Shown here: piece by piece, positions 52,892 through 54,213 of the stretch
Layout: each line of letters begins with the position of its first letter
Numbering within the stretch: position 1 is the first letter of the stretch
Origin: Pseudolabrys sp.
GTDB lineage: Bacteria; Pseudomonadota; Alphaproteobacteria; Rhizobiales; Xanthobacteraceae
Direction of reading: 5' to 3'
Assembly: GCA_019689975.1 (NCBI GenBank)
Contig: JADGGK010000014.1
Location: 1-54,213 of the forward strand
DNA length: 54,213 nt
Notes under the pieces: model-generated
The model's input: only the letters and a program-made list of their open reading frames with translations
The model's database searches: none
What the model was told of the DNA's origin: nothing
Translations under genes and position numbers: made by a program

Positions 52892-53974
52892 TCAGCTCAG
52901 CTTGCGGATCATGAACGAGTCATAGTTGAGCTCGGCCACGCGGAACCAGGGATAGGCGGCGCCCTGGAACGCCTGCATCGACTCGTAGACCTTCTTGAAG
53001 CTCGCATTGGTCTTCGCGATTTCGTCGTGCAGTTCTTGCGCCGCCTTCCAGCAAGCCTCCATGATCTCCGGCGAGAATGCCCGGAGCTGAGCCCCGTTGG
53101 CGATCAGGCGCCGGAGCGCCGGCGGGTTGAGCTCGTCATATTTCGCGATCATCCAGTCGTTCGCATAGGCGGCTGCGTTCCGCAGGATGGTCTGGTAGCT
53201 CTTGGGCAAGGCGTTCCACTTGTCCAGATTGATGAACGCCCCGAGCATCGAGCCTCCTTCCCACCAGCCCGGCGTATAATAATATTTGGCGATCTTGTAG
53301 AAGCCGAGCTTCTCGTCGTCATACGGCCCGACCCATTCGGCCGCGTCGATGACGCCCTTCTCCAGCGCGGGATAGATGTCGGCGCCGCCGAGCAATTGCG
53401 GCACGCCGCCGAGCTTGGCGATGACCTTGCCGGGAAATCCGCCGATGCGGAATTTGAGCCCCTTGAGGTCGTTGACCGACTTGATCTCCTTGCGGAACCA
53501 GCCGCCCATCTGGCAGCCGGTATTGCCGGCCAGCAGCATGATGACGTTGTATTTCTTGTAGAACTCGTTGAGCAGCTCGCCGCCGCCGCCGTTGATGAAC
53601 CAGCCCTGGTTGATGCGCTGGTTCGGACCGAAGGAGATCGACGTGCCCAGGCCGAAGGTCGGATCCTTGCCGAAATAATAGTAGGAGGCGGTATGCGCGA
53701 TCTCGACCGTGCCATTCGCGGCCGCGTCGAGCGCCTGCAGGGCCGGAACGATCTCGCCCGCGGCGAAGGTCTGGATCTGGAATTTGTTGTCGGTGGCCTC
53801 GGCGACCGCCTTGGCGAATATATCGGCGCCGCCGAACAGCGTGTCGAGCGACTTCGGCCAACTCGCGGTAAGGCGCCATTTGAGCTCGGGCATCGACTGT
53901 GCAATCGCCGGCGCAGCGAGCGCGCTCGCCGCGGCGCCGAGACCGGCGGCTTGCAGGAATTGACGACGTTTCAT
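52892..53974 (-). CDS. TRAP transporter substrate-binding protein (TakP-like, probably 2-oxo acids)
   Basis: A 360-residue DctP-family periplasmic protein. The signal peptide has a twin-arginine-like opening MKRRQFLQAAG and ends APAIAQ. The mature chain closely follows TakP of Rhodobacter sphaeroides as I recall it: WPKSLDTLFGGADIFAKAV, FAAGEIVPALQALDA, GNTGCQMGGWFRKE, GGADIYPALEKGVIDAAEWVGPYDDEKLGF and YYYTPGWWEGG. TakP binds pyruvate-type 2-oxo acids through an arginine (in GGWFR) plus a sodium ion held by the EWVGPYDD region; both are kept, so a 2-oxo-acid substrate is likely. GGGAGG is eight bases before the ATG. It is transcribed toward the permease genes. Confidence 0.93.
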   Translation of the reverse strand: MKRRQFLQAAGLGAAASALAAPAIAQSMPELKWRLTASWPKSLDTLFGGADIFAKAVAEATDNKFQIQTFAAGEIVPALQALDAAANGTVEIAHTASYYYFGKDPTFGLGTSISFGPNQRINQGWFINGGGGELLNEFYKKYNVIMLLAGNTGCQMGGWFRKEIKSVNDLKGLKFRIGGFPGKVIAKLGGVPQLLGGADIYPALEKGVIDAAEWVGPYDDEKLGFYKIAKYYYTPGWWEGGSMLGAFINLDKWNALPKSYQTILRNAAAYANDWMIAKYDELNPPALRRLIANGAQLRAFSPEIMEACWKAAQELHDEIAKTNASFKKVYESMQAFQGAAYPWFRVAELNYDSFMIRKLS

Positions 53975-54189
53975 CCCTCGTTCCTCCCTTGCAGGGTGCG
54001 TTGTCAGCGTGTCCGCCGGCGGGAGCCCCTTCCCCGCCCGGCTTAATGTTGCCCCAGTCCACGGGCGACGGGAAGCGCGGCGGCCGGCGCAGGAGCCCGG
54101 CCGCGCGGCCTCAAGCCGACCCGGCGACCCGCGCGAGGCGGCGCCCGCGCGCGGTCGCAAACGCAGCGGGGCCCGGCCAGCGCCCCGCC

Positions 54190-54213
54190 CCCCCCCCCCA
54201 GGGCCCCCCACCA
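54190..54213. other. C-rich homopolymer end of the window
   Basis: Long C runs with few other bases close the window, as at the start. Most likely an assembly-end artefact. The 239 bp between the binding-protein ATG and this end hold no recognisable gene. Confidence 0.65.

Overview
This is a GC-rich window of about 54 kb. It most likely comes from an alphaproteobacterium of the order Hyphomicrobiales (Rhizobiales), close to the Bradyrhizobium/Xanthobacteraceae side. The main evidence is a complete phyR/nepR-ecfG general stress module, the six-gene acpXL-to-lpxXL cluster that makes the very-long-chain fatty acid of rhizobial lipid A, DUF992 and DUF2865 proteins, and the order rpiA, DUF2059, gor, class II DAHP synthase, nadE. 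Both ends of the window are G/C homopolymer runs that look like assembly-end artefacts, so the window is probably one whole contig. I count 49 protein-coding genes. I see no tRNA, rRNA, CRISPR array, transposase, integrase or phage gene.

Left part (1-11.5 kb): a tight three-gene operon (LVIVD beta-propeller, TIM-barrel sugar isomerase-like enzyme, Kelch beta-propeller) with no clear pathway; a DUF992 protein; then the general stress response locus. That locus holds an HWE-family sensor kinase and the anti-anti-sigma response regulator PhyR on the minus strand, and the anti-sigma factor NepR and sigma factor EcfG on the plus strand. Between phyR and nepR lie two back-to-back promoters that both fit GGAAC-N17-GTT, the EcfG consensus. 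Next come a periplasmic C-terminal processing protease, a stand-alone LigD-type polymerase, a carboxymuconolactone-decarboxylase-like protein and a small copper-handling pair with PCu(A)C.

Middle (12-32 kb): the acpXL-fabZXL-fabF2XL-fabF1XL-adhXL-lpxXL operon, with overlapping or closely spaced genes. FabF2XL has lost the catalytic cysteine and one histidine while FabF1XL keeps all catalytic residues, which suggests a ketosynthase/chain-length-factor pair. Then come an orphan polyamine-binding protein, a rhodanese, two tandem Kup potassium transporters, a MotA/MotB-like stator pair, mmsA, a glutathione transferase, psd-pssA for phosphatidylethanolamine synthesis, and an Atm1-like exporter.

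Right part (32-54 kb): mostly housekeeping genes (LOG-family hydrolase, citramalate synthase, GNAT-cysS, DoxX, MarR-maiA with a strong 21-bp palindromic operator, an EamA exporter, DUF2865, nadE, DAHP synthase, gor, DUF2059, rpiA, gph, a PEGA lipoprotein, moaA). It ends with a TRAP transporter whose QM permease genes converge on a TakP-like binding-protein gene across a block of GTCATTGCGA-type palindromic repeats. Decayed copies of the same repeat family occur in at least three other intergenic regions.
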